A DNA stretch of 64,000 nucleotides from contig JAOAHD010000017.1 of NCBI GenBank assembly GCA_026415395.1, positions 147,001 to 211,000 of the forward strand, written 5' to 3'. The position numbers and the translations under genes are program-made. The notes beneath the pieces were generated by a model. That model did not search any database, had not been told where the DNA came from, and was given only the letters and a program-made list of their open reading frames with translations. Each line of letters starts with the position of its first letter. Within the stretch, counting starts at the first letter, position 1. This DNA comes from Candidatus Binatia bacterium. Its GTDB lineage: Bacteria > Desulfobacterota > Binatia > HRBIN30. This document shows positions 55,235-63,897 of this stretch, piece by piece.

Positions 55235-56728
55235 ATGCGGCCGCTTTTGCTCGCGCTCGTTGTTGGTACTGCCATCATCACCGGCTGCAACTCGGGGGGC
55301 TCGGGCAGTAGCGCACTGGCCTCCTCTGCATGGCCGCGGTTTCGACATGACGCCGCGCACACGGGGGCCGGCATCGGCCGAGTGAGCACAGCCCGTGGCA
55401 ACCCTTTGGGTGTACCCGTGGATGGCGCGGCGCCGTATTCGCCGGTGGTCGCGTCCCCAGCTCTGGGGATTGACGGGAGCGCGTACGTCGTGAGCACGGG
55501 AGGTACGCTGGCGGCCGTTAAAAGCAACGGTGAGCTCAAGTGGCGAACTGGAGAGTGCGAGGCGTGTCCAGACGGAAATACCACAATCGGACCCACGCTC
55601 TCCTCCCCGACCGTCTTCGCCCCGCCTGCTGGCGCAACGGTGGTTTACTTCGGATCTGCGAGCGGACGAATCTACGGCTTTGAAGATCGGCAGACGCATC
55701 CCGCGTGTACCCTCTGCTTCCAAGCCACCACTGTTCGCAGCGACCTGGAGGCCGTCACTTTTACCGCGCCGGTGACCTTGTTCACGCACGTGGTGACGGG
55801 AAGGGTAACGCAGATTCTCGCGCCGGCAGGGGTGAGGAGCAAAGGCTCTCCCCAGGAGACGGGGTTGGTCTTCGCGATTACGACAAGTGGGGACCTACTC
55901 TGGACCTATCCGCGTACGGCCACGTACCCCTTCCCCTTTATCACCGCGGCAGCTCTCGGTGCGGGATCGACGTTGATTTTCGGAAGCGGCGATGGCTGGC
56001 TGCACGCCGTAAATGTGCTGCTGGGCGGCGAGCCAATGTGGACAACGTTTGTGGGTCCGTTTGAGGATCCCGATACGCCTGTCGCACTTGCTCCTGTGAC
56101 CTCAGGCTCGACCCTATTCGCTTATACTTCGGACGGCACCGTTGTTGCGCTCTCCGCAAGCGGCGCAGTGCAGCTCTGGCGGCGCAAATTACCCGCGACG
56201 CAAGTGGCCGCGTCGTTCGCTCTCGGTGTGCAAGCGGCAGTACCGACGCCTGAAGACACACCCACTCCGGAGCCAACGCCCTCGCCTAGTCAGCCTGTTT
56301 TGCCAGTGCCCACCGCTACGCCCAGCAACGGCGCCCCGCAGCCCACGCCCACAACAACTGCAACCCCGTCACCCACGGCCACCGCCACTCCCCTCTCCCT
56401 GGCATCAAGTCTTTTCATCGTCACGAAAGATGGCCGCCTACTTGTTCTGAACTCTGTGAACGGGGCTGATGTAAGAACTGGGGATGTCCAACAGGCCGTG
56501 GACGGTGAAGTTCTGTCGAGCCCAGCGCTGTCGCTCGACTCATACCTCGTATTCGGCAGCACAGCGGGTACACTGTACGCAATCGACACGAGCTCCGGGC
56601 GGTCAGCTTGGCCTCCGATCGCCCTGGCGCCAGGAGTGCCTCTTCGTTCGTCACCAGCAGTTGACCGCGACGGCACAATCTGGATCGGTGCCGATAACGG
56701 GTATCTGTACAGAATTGGAGGCCAGTGA
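55235..56728 (+). CDS. Lipoprotein with PQQ-type beta-propeller repeats
   Basis: A 497-residue lipoprotein: MRPLLLALVVGTAIITGC ends in the lipobox ITGC. The mature protein starts with WPRFRHDAAHTGAG, the usual opening of PQQ-like (BamB/quinoprotein-like) propellers, then repeats with GSASGRIYGF, GSGDGWLHAVN and GSTAGTLYAID. A Thr/Pro-rich linker interrupts the propeller around residues 330-385. Such proteins bind or scaffold rather than react; no dehydrogenase active site is seen. GGAG is 8 bases before the ATG. Confidence 0.82.
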   Translation: MRPLLLALVVGTAIITGCNSGGSGSSALASSAWPRFRHDAAHTGAGIGRVSTARGNPLGVPVDGAAPYSPVVASPALGIDGSAYVVSTGGTLAAVKSNGELKWRTGECEACPDGNTTIGPTLSSPTVFAPPAGATVVYFGSASGRIYGFEDRQTHPACTLCFQATTVRSDLEAVTFTAPVTLFTHVVTGRVTQILAPAGVRSKGSPQETGLVFAITTSGDLLWTYPRTATYPFPFITAAALGAGSTLIFGSGDGWLHAVNVLLGGEPMWTTFVGPFEDPDTPVALAPVTSGSTLFAYTSDGTVVALSASGAVQLWRRKLPATQVAASFALGVQAAVPTPEDTPTPEPTPSPSQPVLPVPTATPSNGAPQPTPTTTATPSPTATATPLSLASSLFIVTKDGRLLVLNSVNGADVRTGDVQQAVDGEVLSSPALSLDSYLVFGSTAGTLYAIDTSSGRSAWPPIALAPGVPLRSSPAVDRDGTIWIGADNGYLYRIGGQ

Positions 56729-58020
56729 TGTGCTGCAGACGTAATCGGGTTGTGGCGGGGATCGTTGTCAGTTTGCTTGTCGTGTTAACCGCATGCAGCT
56801 CCGGTGATGGAGTGCGCTGCAGCTTTGCTCAGCCGGCCCGACTAGCGAATTCCAGTTGGCCGAAATTCCAAAGGGATCTTCAAAACACCGGGGCAATCCG
56901 GAGCAGGACACCGTTCGAACAGCCGCTCATACGAGCGCAATTTCGCACCCCCGACGGAGGTCGCTTTTTCGCAGGGCCTGTACTTGGAAATGGAGGGCCA
57001 GCGAGCTCGGCTGCAGATCGCCGCCTCTACGTCGGGGACTCCAACGGGCGGATGTACGCCTTAGATAGTGAGAACTTGACCCCGCTCCTAGATTCCGAGT
57101 TCTCGTTTCTGATTACCTCAGCAATTCGTACCACGCCACTGGTCGCCGTCCGCCAGGATCAAGAGGCGCTATTTTTCGGCAGTGAGCTCGGCTTCGTCTA
57201 CGCAGTTACGCAGAACGGGAGTCCGCAGCCACAGGTTTGGCCGTTGAATACCGGAGGCAGCGTCGGCCTCACGGTCGCTTTGCACCCGACGGACGGAACC
57301 GTCTATGCCCCTTCAGCGGCTCGAGCTTTGTATGGGATCTGCCCCAACGGCGTCATCCGCTTCTCGAGCGTCAGTGTGGCCCCTCTTTCAGGCGGCCCCG
57401 CTGTCACTCCAACTGGGGAAGTCGTGTACGGGGGTGACGATCGTTTGCTCCGGATGGAACGCAGCGACGGATTCCTCCTCTGGGCGGTGAGCGTGTCCGC
57501 CCCGGTGCGCAATGCGCCAGTGATCGAGTTAGATGAATCCAACCCTTCCAACGTGAAAGCCATATACGCCCTCGATGCAAACGCCCGACTCTTCAAGATA
57601 TCGCCTTCCGGGCAACTCCAATACGTTGCGTCACTGAGCGACAACATAGGCAACGGCGGTCCACAGGACGCGGTCGTGGCGAGCCCAGCCTTGGCCAACG
57701 GCCGGTTGTACGTTGCGGTTCCTGGAGGTCAGCTCGTTGCCGTTGATGCGAACTCCGGTGTTCCCATATGGTCGTTTTTCGCTGCCGGCGAGATCGTCGC
57801 ACCGCCGGTGGTTTTGCTGCACGAGTCAGGCACCACCGTTGTGTTTGGGAGCACCGCGGGCGACCTACACCTGGTCGAAGACGCGGGTAACGTTAGCGGT
57901 GCAGTGAGCACCGTGTCCGTTGGGGCACCGATTCGAACTCCGCTCGCCGTCAGCGTCGCCGGTCCGGCTCCCGTGTTCTATGTCGCGGACGACTCCGGAA
58001 CCGTTTCCCGAATTGAATAG
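56728..58020 (+). CDS. Second PQQ-type beta-propeller lipoprotein, tandem paralogue
   Basis: A 430-residue lipoprotein whose signal ends in LTAC. The mature start WPKFQRDLQNTGAIR matches the WPRFRHDAAHTGAG of the preceding gene, so the two arose by duplication; the rest has repeats such as GDSNGRMYALD and GSTAGDLHLVED. It lacks the Thr/Pro linker of its neighbour. The ATG overlaps the previous stop (TGATG) with GGAGG upstream, so translation is coupled and the two may form a complex at the envelope. Confidence 0.82.
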   Translation: MCCRRNRVVAGIVVSLLVVLTACSSGDGVRCSFAQPARLANSSWPKFQRDLQNTGAIRSRTPFEQPLIRAQFRTPDGGRFFAGPVLGNGGPASSAADRRLYVGDSNGRMYALDSENLTPLLDSEFSFLITSAIRTTPLVAVRQDQEALFFGSELGFVYAVTQNGSPQPQVWPLNTGGSVGLTVALHPTDGTVYAPSAARALYGICPNGVIRFSSVSVAPLSGGPAVTPTGEVVYGGDDRLLRMERSDGFLLWAVSVSAPVRNAPVIELDESNPSNVKAIYALDANARLFKISPSGQLQYVASLSDNIGNGGPQDAVVASPALANGRLYVAVPGGQLVAVDANSGVPIWSFFAAGEIVAPPVVLLHESGTTVVFGSTAGDLHLVEDAGNVSGAVSTVSVGAPIRTPLAVSVAGPAPVFYVADDSGTVSRIE

Positions 58021-58048
58021 GGCTGTGGGCAATTACCCCGAGGCGGAC

Positions 58049-58294
58049 TCAGTTGCGCCGCGTCAGCACTTCCCGCTCTCCGTACAGTTTCTTAACCTTT
58101 ACTCCTCCGGGAGGAGCAACGGCTAGGCACAACTCGCAGAGCGTACATTCATCCAAGTTTTTCTCGACGATTTCGAGCGAGTCCTTGGGCCCGAGCGCGA
58201 AGATATTCACAGGGCACACTTCGACGAGCTTGCGCGCTAAGTCGGTATCTCGAGCAACCTTTGGGTCGACTTCAACGTCGATAAATAACGCCAT
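58049..58294 (-). CDS. Single-cluster [4Fe-4S] ferredoxin-like protein
   Basis: An 81-residue ferredoxin. The Cys-Pro of EVCPVNIFALG plus CTLCELC supply four ligands for one cubane cluster. The fourth position of the usual C-terminal CxxCxxCxxxCP is Ala (LAVAPP), so the second cluster is lost, as in FixX-type and related proteins. It is small and soluble, an electron carrier. The ATG at 58294 follows GGAGGAG. It comes 20 bases after the SucD-like gene, so all three genes are likely one operon. Confidence 0.82.
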   Translation of the reverse strand: MALFIDVEVDPKVARDTDLARKLVEVCPVNIFALGPKDSLEIVEKNLDECTLCELCLAVAPPGGVKVKKLYGEREVLTRRN

Positions 58295-58314
58295 TGCAGG
58301 GCTCCTCCTCACAC

Positions 58315-59214
58315 TCACAAGCCCAAGCGGCTCTTGACTATCCCGGGGATATCTTCGATCCGCTCCGCAACAGAGATCCCGGCGGCTTCCATGCGGGCAA
58401 TCTTTTCCGCCGTGGTGTCGGCTTTACCCTCGACAATCGTTCCAGCATGCCCAAACCGCATCCCCGGCATTTCATCCATGAATCGCCCCGCCATAAATGC
58501 CACAATGGGAAGTCTGGATTTCTTCTCGACCACGTATTGAGCGAGCTCGGCCTCCATTCGACCGCCTGGTTCACAGTAAATCACTATCGCTCGGGTTTCT
58601 GGGTCTGCTTCAAAAAGCGGCATCAAGTCGGCGTAAGTCGACCCGATGATCGGGTCGCCACCGATGGACACTGCGGTCGACTGCCCGAGGCCGGCCGCAC
58701 TCAGGGTATTGCACATTTCAGTTGTCATCCCTCCGCTTCGGGACATCACGCCGACGAAGCCCTTCTTAAAAGCCTTTCGCGCATCCTCCGCCCGGCCCCC
58801 GAGTCCTCCCATTTTCGCCTCGTCTGGAGAAAGAATTCCTAAACAGTTCGGGCCAATAATCCGCGCCCCTCGCACCCTGGCCATCTCCACCATTTGTGCA
58901 ACTTCGTACCGAGGAATCCTCTCCGTCACGATCACAACGAGCTTGATTCCAGCATCGAGAGCCTCGAGCACCGCGTCTTTGGTGAAGGCGGGCGGCACAG
59001 CGACAACCGAGCCGTCAACGCGCATGCGAGAAGTAATTTGCCGCACGGTGTCGTACACCGGCACACCATACACTTCGCGTCCGCCGCGTCCCGGAGTCAC
59101 CCCACCCACGATTTTGGAACCGTAATCGAGGCACTCCCGAGTCATGTTGACCGCTTCACGGCCCGTGATTCCCTGGATAATGAACGTAGTGTCCCGCGTA
59201 ATCAGGATCGACAT
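58315..59214 (-). CDS. ADP-forming acyl-CoA ligase alpha subunit, SucD-like
   Basis: A 299-residue SucD-family protein: QGITGREAVNMTREC (CoA-binding Rossmann start), GGVTPGRGG, IGPNCLGI, and the phospho-His in GHAGTIVEG. It should phosphorylate and activate a dicarboxylic acid with the beta subunit encoded 2 bases upstream. The loop reading SRSGGMTTEM differs from the SRSGTLTYE of standard SucD, so the substrate may not be succinate. It is not next to other TCA genes. Confidence 0.85.
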   Translation of the reverse strand: MSILITRDTTFIIQGITGREAVNMTRECLDYGSKIVGGVTPGRGGREVYGVPVYDTVRQITSRMRVDGSVVAVPPAFTKDAVLEALDAGIKLVVIVTERIPRYEVAQMVEMARVRGARIIGPNCLGILSPDEAKMGGLGGRAEDARKAFKKGFVGVMSRSGGMTTEMCNTLSAAGLGQSTAVSIGGDPIIGSTYADLMPLFEADPETRAIVIYCEPGGRMEAELAQYVVEKKSRLPIVAFMAGRFMDEMPGMRFGHAGTIVEGKADTTAEKIARMEAAGISVAERIEDIPGIVKSRLGL

Positions 59215-59216
59215 CT

Positions 59217-60425
59217 TCAGCCCTCGCGCATCTTTGCCACGGCCCGACCGGCGGCTTCGTACATCGACACCGTACGGTCGCAGTAGTCCACACCGTAATC
59301 TTGAAGAATTTTAAAACCTTCCGACTCCCAAGAACCGGGGATCCGGAAAATCGCGATTTTCTCCGAAGGTTTGTACCCTGATTCGATCACACCTTTGATG
59401 ACACCACGGGCCACGAGGTCCACCCGCGTGTTGGACACGACGTTCATCATGACCGCGATTTTCTTCACGCCAGGTTTAGAAAGGATCAGTTTGGTCAATG
59501 CACACGTCTTCGCCACACTCGGGTTGCCGCCAATTTCGCAATAGTTTGCCGGCCGCCCGCCGTGTTTGCGGATGGCGTCGAACAGCGTCAACGACCCGCC
59601 CCCGGCACCGATAATCAAACCCAAATCCCCGTCGAACTCCACCACGTTGCCCGCCACACCTCTCGGATCCGAGGCATCGATCTGCGCGCCGCGAATCTCG
59701 AATTCTGTCGGCGGCCGTGCTTGCCGCTTTTCACTCGGGTCAATACCCAGTTCCTCCAACAGTGCCCGCTGCGACTCTCGAGCATCGTCTTCCAAATCGA
59801 CGTGACCGTCGAGACACACAAAGCGCCCATCCTCGAGCCGTGCCAACGGGTTGATTTCCGCTAACGTCAGCCCGTGGTTCTGAAACGCACGAGCCAATTG
59901 CGCGGCAATGTGCGTCAGGCGCAGCAGAGGCGTGCCACTGACACCGAGCGAAGCAATGAGTTCTTTGGCCATGTAGTCCGAGAAGGGATGAATCGTGGAA
60001 AAGTGCCGCTTGGCGATGTGCTCCGGGTGCTTCTCCGCCACTTCCTCCACATCAATCCCACCCATATCGCTGAAGATCATCACCGGCAGGCGAGCGAACC
60101 CATCCCAGGTCACACCCAAATAGTATTCCTGCTCCACGGGGGCACGCCCCTCAACGAGTACGCCTCGTGGCGTGTGCCCTTTAATCACTAGGCCGAGGAT
60201 CTTCTCTGCGGCGTGCGCCGCTTCAGACGGGGTCTCAGCAAACAAGACTCCACCGGCCTTCATCCGACCGCCGGTGAGAACCTGAGCCTTAAGCACCACG
60301 GGCCCGCCAATTTGCTCCGCGATGGCCGCTGCCTCCTCAGGCGACTGGGCCACGCGGGACCCCGCCGGCAATGGGATTCCATACTTGCCAAACAGCTTTT
60401 TTGCCTCAAACTCGTAAAACCGCAT
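59217..60425 (-). CDS. ADP-forming acyl-CoA ligase beta subunit, SucC-like
   Basis: A 402-residue ATP-grasp subunit: MRFYEFEAKKLFGKYGIPLPAGSR, then VVLKAQVLTGGRMKAGGV with the nucleotide-binding Lys, and LAEINPLARLEDG. The C-terminal half departs from standard SucC: the GGGA-type and NIFGGI segments read EIGGNPSVAKT and NVVSNTRVD, closer to the pattern I associate with citryl-CoA or other acyl-CoA synthetases. Function is therefore best given as 'succinyl-CoA synthetase family, substrate open'. GAGGAG precedes the ATG. Confidence 0.83.
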   Translation of the reverse strand: MRFYEFEAKKLFGKYGIPLPAGSRVAQSPEEAAAIAEQIGGPVVLKAQVLTGGRMKAGGVLFAETPSEAAHAAEKILGLVIKGHTPRGVLVEGRAPVEQEYYLGVTWDGFARLPVMIFSDMGGIDVEEVAEKHPEHIAKRHFSTIHPFSDYMAKELIASLGVSGTPLLRLTHIAAQLARAFQNHGLTLAEINPLARLEDGRFVCLDGHVDLEDDARESQRALLEELGIDPSEKRQARPPTEFEIRGAQIDASDPRGVAGNVVEFDGDLGLIIGAGGGSLTLFDAIRKHGGRPANYCEIGGNPSVAKTCALTKLILSKPGVKKIAVMMNVVSNTRVDLVARGVIKGVIESGYKPSEKIAIFRIPGSWESEGFKILQDYGVDYCDRTVSMYEAAGRAVAKMREG

Positions 60426-60604
60426 ACAATTCGGCTCCTCTTCGGCCGCGAAGGCAGGGCTCGCCGGTAGCCATTCCGTGCCTCAGGGTCAACAGAGACA
60501 CGGCCCCTACTACCCATCCCACCTGCTGCCGGCCGAAGCTCCCTTCTCAAACGAGCCGAGGCGGCACCGGATCGCCGCAATATCCAGTAGAGTAAGCTCC
60601 GTTC

Positions 60605-61018
60605 TCACAAATCGCGCGGAAGCAAAAGAACGTCGCCGCGCAAACGCACTGCCCCGAAGTGGCGGAGATCAAGGGTGGCGATGGCTTCGGCCCGCCGCCG
60701 CTCGGCAATAGCCATCACCACGCCATCCACCAAACCAAGCTGCAGCGCCCGGTAACGCCGGTTGAGTGCATAAGCTCGATCCAAATCGGCTGGGTCCCCC
60801 CACTCGACGATGAATGCGCCCGAAACAAGGTCCTCCCGGAACGCGTCGGCAACCCGCTCCCCCAGTTGAGTGCGCGCAAGGTAGTCGACCTCGGGAAGAA
60901 TCGCCCAGGGCAAGAGCCACGCTGCGGGATCCTGTTCAAATAAAACGCGAATCACCTTGTGGTGCCGATCATCGGCATCGAGCAAGCTTAAAACGGCACC
61001 AGTATCCGCGACAATCAT
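60605..61018 (-). CDS. PIN-domain toxin (VapC-like ribonuclease)
   Basis: A 137-residue PIN protein with the acidic metal site at Asp5, Glu43, Asp98 and Asp117. It is 4 bases overlapped by the start with the upstream antitoxin stop (ATGA), the usual toxin-antitoxin arrangement. VapC-type toxins cut tRNA or rRNA when the antitoxin is lost. The target is unknown. Confidence 0.85.
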   Translation of the reverse strand: MIVADTGAVLSLLDADDRHHKVIRVLFEQDPAAWLLPWAILPEVDYLARTQLGERVADAFREDLVSGAFIVEWGDPADLDRAYALNRRYRALQLGLVDGVVMAIAERRRAEAIATLDLRHFGAVRLRGDVLLLPRDL

Positions 61019-61248
61019 GAGCGCCCCAAACCCTCAAGGAGCTCCTCGGCACGCTCGCTGAGGTCACCTTTGCCGCTGTGCCCCTTACCAAGGCTTGCGG
61101 GCAACCTGGCACCGTGCTCCCGCGCGTACCAAGCAACAGCCTCGCGCACAAGTTCCGCTGGTTTGCGGCCTTGTTTGCGGGCCAGGGCCTTCAGCCGCTC
61201 GTAGTCGGCCCTGTCCAGGTAGACTGTGGTTTTGTGTGGCGTTTTCAT
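61015..61248 (-). CDS. Ribbon-helix-helix antitoxin paired with the PIN toxin
   Basis: A 77-residue CopG/RHH protein: TTVYLDRADYERLKALARKQGRKPAELVREAVAWY is the ribbon strand and two helices, and the C-terminal EELLEGLG tail would cover the toxin. It should bind DNA as a dimer of dimers and repress its own operon. Its stop overlaps the toxin start. A repeated ATATGGCAA element lies at its start. Confidence 0.83.
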   Translation of the reverse strand: MKTPHKTTVYLDRADYERLKALARKQGRKPAELVREAVAWYAREHGARLPASLGKGHSGKGDLSERAEELLEGLGRS

Positions 61249-61270
61249 ATGGCAACCATATATGGCAATT
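61246..61270. promoter_or_regulatory. Likely autoregulatory operator at the antitoxin start
   Basis: ATATGGCAA occurs twice, at 61247-61255 and 61260-61268 (13-base period), with the palindrome CCATATATGG at 61256-61265 between. The element overlaps the antitoxin start codon. Direct repeats of this kind suit ribbon-helix-helix dimers, so autorepression is the likely function. Confidence 0.55.
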
Positions 61271-61640
61271 CAAGGAAGAACGCAAGCCTTACCTTCAGGC
61301 TTTCCAACCCACCGGGCTGCAGAGAGAATGCCTGCACACTGCCACTTTGTTCGCTGACAACGAACTCAACGCACGCTCGGCTGCAACCCTGGCGGTGCTT
61401 TCAGCTCCACTGAGTCCCTCAACCAGCCGTACTGTTAGCCAGAACAACAGTTGTCTGACCAGGCAAAAAATCGAGGACCGTCTGCCTGTGCGCGGAGGGT
61501 CCAAATGTCGCCCACCTTGCAAGGAAACCAACGTATGTGGCCGCGCTTGTCGCGGTGGCCCGCGGGCTACGCGGTCCGCACGATGAATTACCGCGTGCGC
61601 CAATTCCCCTTCGCTCCAGAGGCAGCTAGACTGCCCAGGC
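61249..61640. other. Intergenic region without a supported gene
   Basis: About 390 bases lie between the divergent antitoxin and radical SAM genes. Apart from the operator at its left edge, I see no protein with a ribosome site, no tRNA and no repeat. Open frames in it are overlapping shadows. Confidence 0.5.
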
Positions 61641-62729
61641 GTGGCAGCATGGCAAGCAGAGGCGCCAGAGGGCAGTTCCACAAGACTCCCCGAGGCAATC
61701 GCACGCTTTGTCGTTACACCGCCGCCGGAGCCCGGCTACTTGCGCTTGTTGCGTAACGGAGAGCTCGCTCGTCGAGTTGTCCTAGCGCGCGCAGAACTCA
61801 GCAAGTGTGAGATGTGCCCACGGCGTTGCAGGGTAGACCGCCTGCATGCCGACGCTACTGATCGGTCCGAGGGCGAGGCAACCGAGTTCCGGGGCTCGGC
61901 TCGCATGGTACCCCTACACATTCCGAAGGGCACTGCCTGCTTCACCGGCCGGTGGGCCCGCGTGGCTAACGCCTTTCCTCATTTCGGAGAGGAAGATTGT
62001 CTGCGTGGATGGAAAGGCTCAGGCACCGTTTTCTTCTCTTTTTGCAACTTGCGCTGTGTTTTTTGTCAGAACTGGGACGTCAGCCAGCTCGGCGAAGGGA
62101 CAGAAGTGCAAGCCGAAGAACTCGCGGCACTGCTCTTAGACCTTCAGCGCCGGGGTTGTCACAACATTAACTTGGTCACTCCCGAGCACGTCGTGCCGCA
62201 GCTTCTCGAGGCTGTGCTGCTGGCCGCTGAGGCCGGGCTCGAGTTGCCCCTCATTTACAACACTAGTGGGTACGATTCTCTGGCTAGCCTCCGCTACCTC
62301 GACGGTGTCATCGATATTTACATGCCGGATTTCAAATACGCCTCACCGGCGTTGGCCAAGCTGTACCTGAAAGCCGAAGATTACCCCCAAGTGGCACGAG
62401 CGGTCGTCCGCGAAATGCATCGACAAGTGGGGCCGCTTTGTTTTGACAGCCGTGGTCTTGCGCGCCGAGGTCTACTCGTGCGCCACCTCGTCATGCCCGG
62501 GGCTAAGGATGATGCCCTCGAGATTCTTCGGTTCCTCGCGGAGGAAATCTCGCCGGATACCTACGTGAACCTCATGGACCAGTTTCATCCGGCAGGAGCA
62601 GTTTTGGCCGGCAAGTATCCAGAGCTTCTGATTCACAACGTCAAACGGGATCGGGATGAACTTGAAATTGCCGCGCGCTCCTTTGGGCTTTGGCGTTTTG
62701 ACTTCCGCTGGCGAACGGCCTGGTGGTAG
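61641..62729 (+). CDS. Radical SAM protein, PflX / COG1313-like activating enzyme
   Basis: A 362-residue radical SAM protein. The cluster motif CNLRCVFC gives Cys135, Cys139 and Cys142, and CEMCPRRCRVDR about 80 residues earlier is a second Cys group typical of the COG1313/PflX group. Later motifs LPLIYNTSGY and DIYMPDFKY are the SAM-domain core. Substrate and partner are unknown; no glycyl-radical enzyme gene is in the window. The GTG at 61641 is the best start I see; there is no convincing ribosome site. Confidence 0.83.
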   Translation: MAAWQAEAPEGSSTRLPEAIARFVVTPPPEPGYLRLLRNGELARRVVLARAELSKCEMCPRRCRVDRLHADATDRSEGEATEFRGSARMVPLHIPKGTACFTGRWARVANAFPHFGEEDCLRGWKGSGTVFFSFCNLRCVFCQNWDVSQLGEGTEVQAEELAALLLDLQRRGCHNINLVTPEHVVPQLLEAVLLAAEAGLELPLIYNTSGYDSLASLRYLDGVIDIYMPDFKYASPALAKLYLKAEDYPQVARAVVREMHRQVGPLCFDSRGLARRGLLVRHLVMPGAKDDALEILRFLAEEISPDTYVNLMDQFHPAGAVLAGKYPELLIHNVKRDRDELEIAARSFGLWRFDFRWRTAWW

Positions 62730-62744
62730 ACCGCACCCGAACCC

Positions 62745-63764
62745 TCATCCGAGTACGAGCTCTGCCATCGTCCGCACTACGGACATGTCGTGAGACATAA
62801 TCAGGAGCATGGTCACAGGACTTTCCCGCCACGCCTCGAGTCGATCCCGGATACGTTCTTTCGGCCCAACTAGAGAAATTTCATCCGCGAACTGATCCGG
62901 GACCGCAGCAACTGCTTCATCCCGCCGCCCCTCCAAAAATAGTTGCTGGATCCTCTCGGCCTCGGCTTCGAAGCCCATCCGCGCCATGAGTTCTTTGTGG
63001 AAGTTGCGCTTTTGTGCCCCCATGCCTCCGATATAAAAGCCCAACATTGCCTTCACCGGAAGTAAGGCTGTGTCCACATCATCTCCGACGTTCACAAAGA
63101 CGAGAGGAGCAATTGCAAACCCGGGCTTCGCATGACGAATTTGCTCCGCATAAACCTCAGGCCGATACGGGGAATAATACAGCGGAAACCAGCCATCACA
63201 AATCTCGGCCGCGAGCGCGACGTTCTTCGGTCCCTCAGCCCCGAGCCAGATTGGCAAGTCCGCTCGTAACGGGTGTGTGATTGAGCGCAACGGCTTTCCC
63301 AAACCCCACGATCCTGGACCAGAGTACGGCAAAGGATAATGTGGGCCAGGGTTCATCACCGGGCCTTCCCGCCTCAGGACCTGACGGATGATTGCAACGT
63401 ATTCGCGCGTCCGCGCAAGTGGCTGGCCGAATGGCTGACCGTACCAACCCTCGACCACTTGCGGCCCCGAAACCCCTAATCCCAAGATGACGCGGCCACC
63501 CGACAGGTGGTCAAGCGTCAGTGCAGCCATGGCCGTCGCCGTCGGTGTCCGCGCAGAGATTTGCGCGATTGCCGTACCTAAGCGAATGCGCGTGGTGTGA
63601 GCGCCAATCCATGCTAGCGGAGTAAAGGCATCCGACCCCCAAGCCTCCGCGGTGAAAACCGCCGAGTATCCAAGCCGTTCTGCTTCTTGCGCAGCCTCCA
63701 CAAACCCTTGGCGCGGCTGCGCTCCCCAATACCCGAGCTGCAAACCTAATTCGAGATTCTTCAT
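62745..63764 (-). CDS. LLM-class flavin-dependent oxidoreductase (F420- or FMN-type)
   Basis: A 339-residue TIM-barrel flavoprotein of the luciferase-like family: LGLQLGYWG at the start, RIRLGTAIAQISARTPTATAMAA, the LGLGVSGPQVVEGW segment, and PIWLGAEGPKNVALAAEICDGW near the middle, all usual in F420-dependent members. Whether F420 or FMN is used cannot be decided. The ATG at 63764 gives the family N terminus; an upstream extension to 63869 is not supported. It is divergent from the gene at 63898. Confidence 0.88.
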   Translation of the reverse strand: MKNLELGLQLGYWGAQPRQGFVEAAQEAERLGYSAVFTAEAWGSDAFTPLAWIGAHTTRIRLGTAIAQISARTPTATAMAALTLDHLSGGRVILGLGVSGPQVVEGWYGQPFGQPLARTREYVAIIRQVLRREGPVMNPGPHYPLPYSGPGSWGLGKPLRSITHPLRADLPIWLGAEGPKNVALAAEICDGWFPLYYSPYRPEVYAEQIRHAKPGFAIAPLVFVNVGDDVDTALLPVKAMLGFYIGGMGAQKRNFHKELMARMGFEAEAERIQQLFLEGRRDEAVAAVPDQFADEISLVGPKERIRDRLEAWRESPVTMLLIMSHDMSVVRTMAELVLG

Positions 63765-63897
63765 CGCCGACGCCTCAACGAGTTTTTTGCCGATAGTGCA
63801 TCCTGCCGGCCATCGCAAACCACAGGCCTTCAACTTCCGATTGCGTGTAGAAGCAAACATCGGCAACATCGAGAGCGGAGGTGAACAAGGAGGTTAC

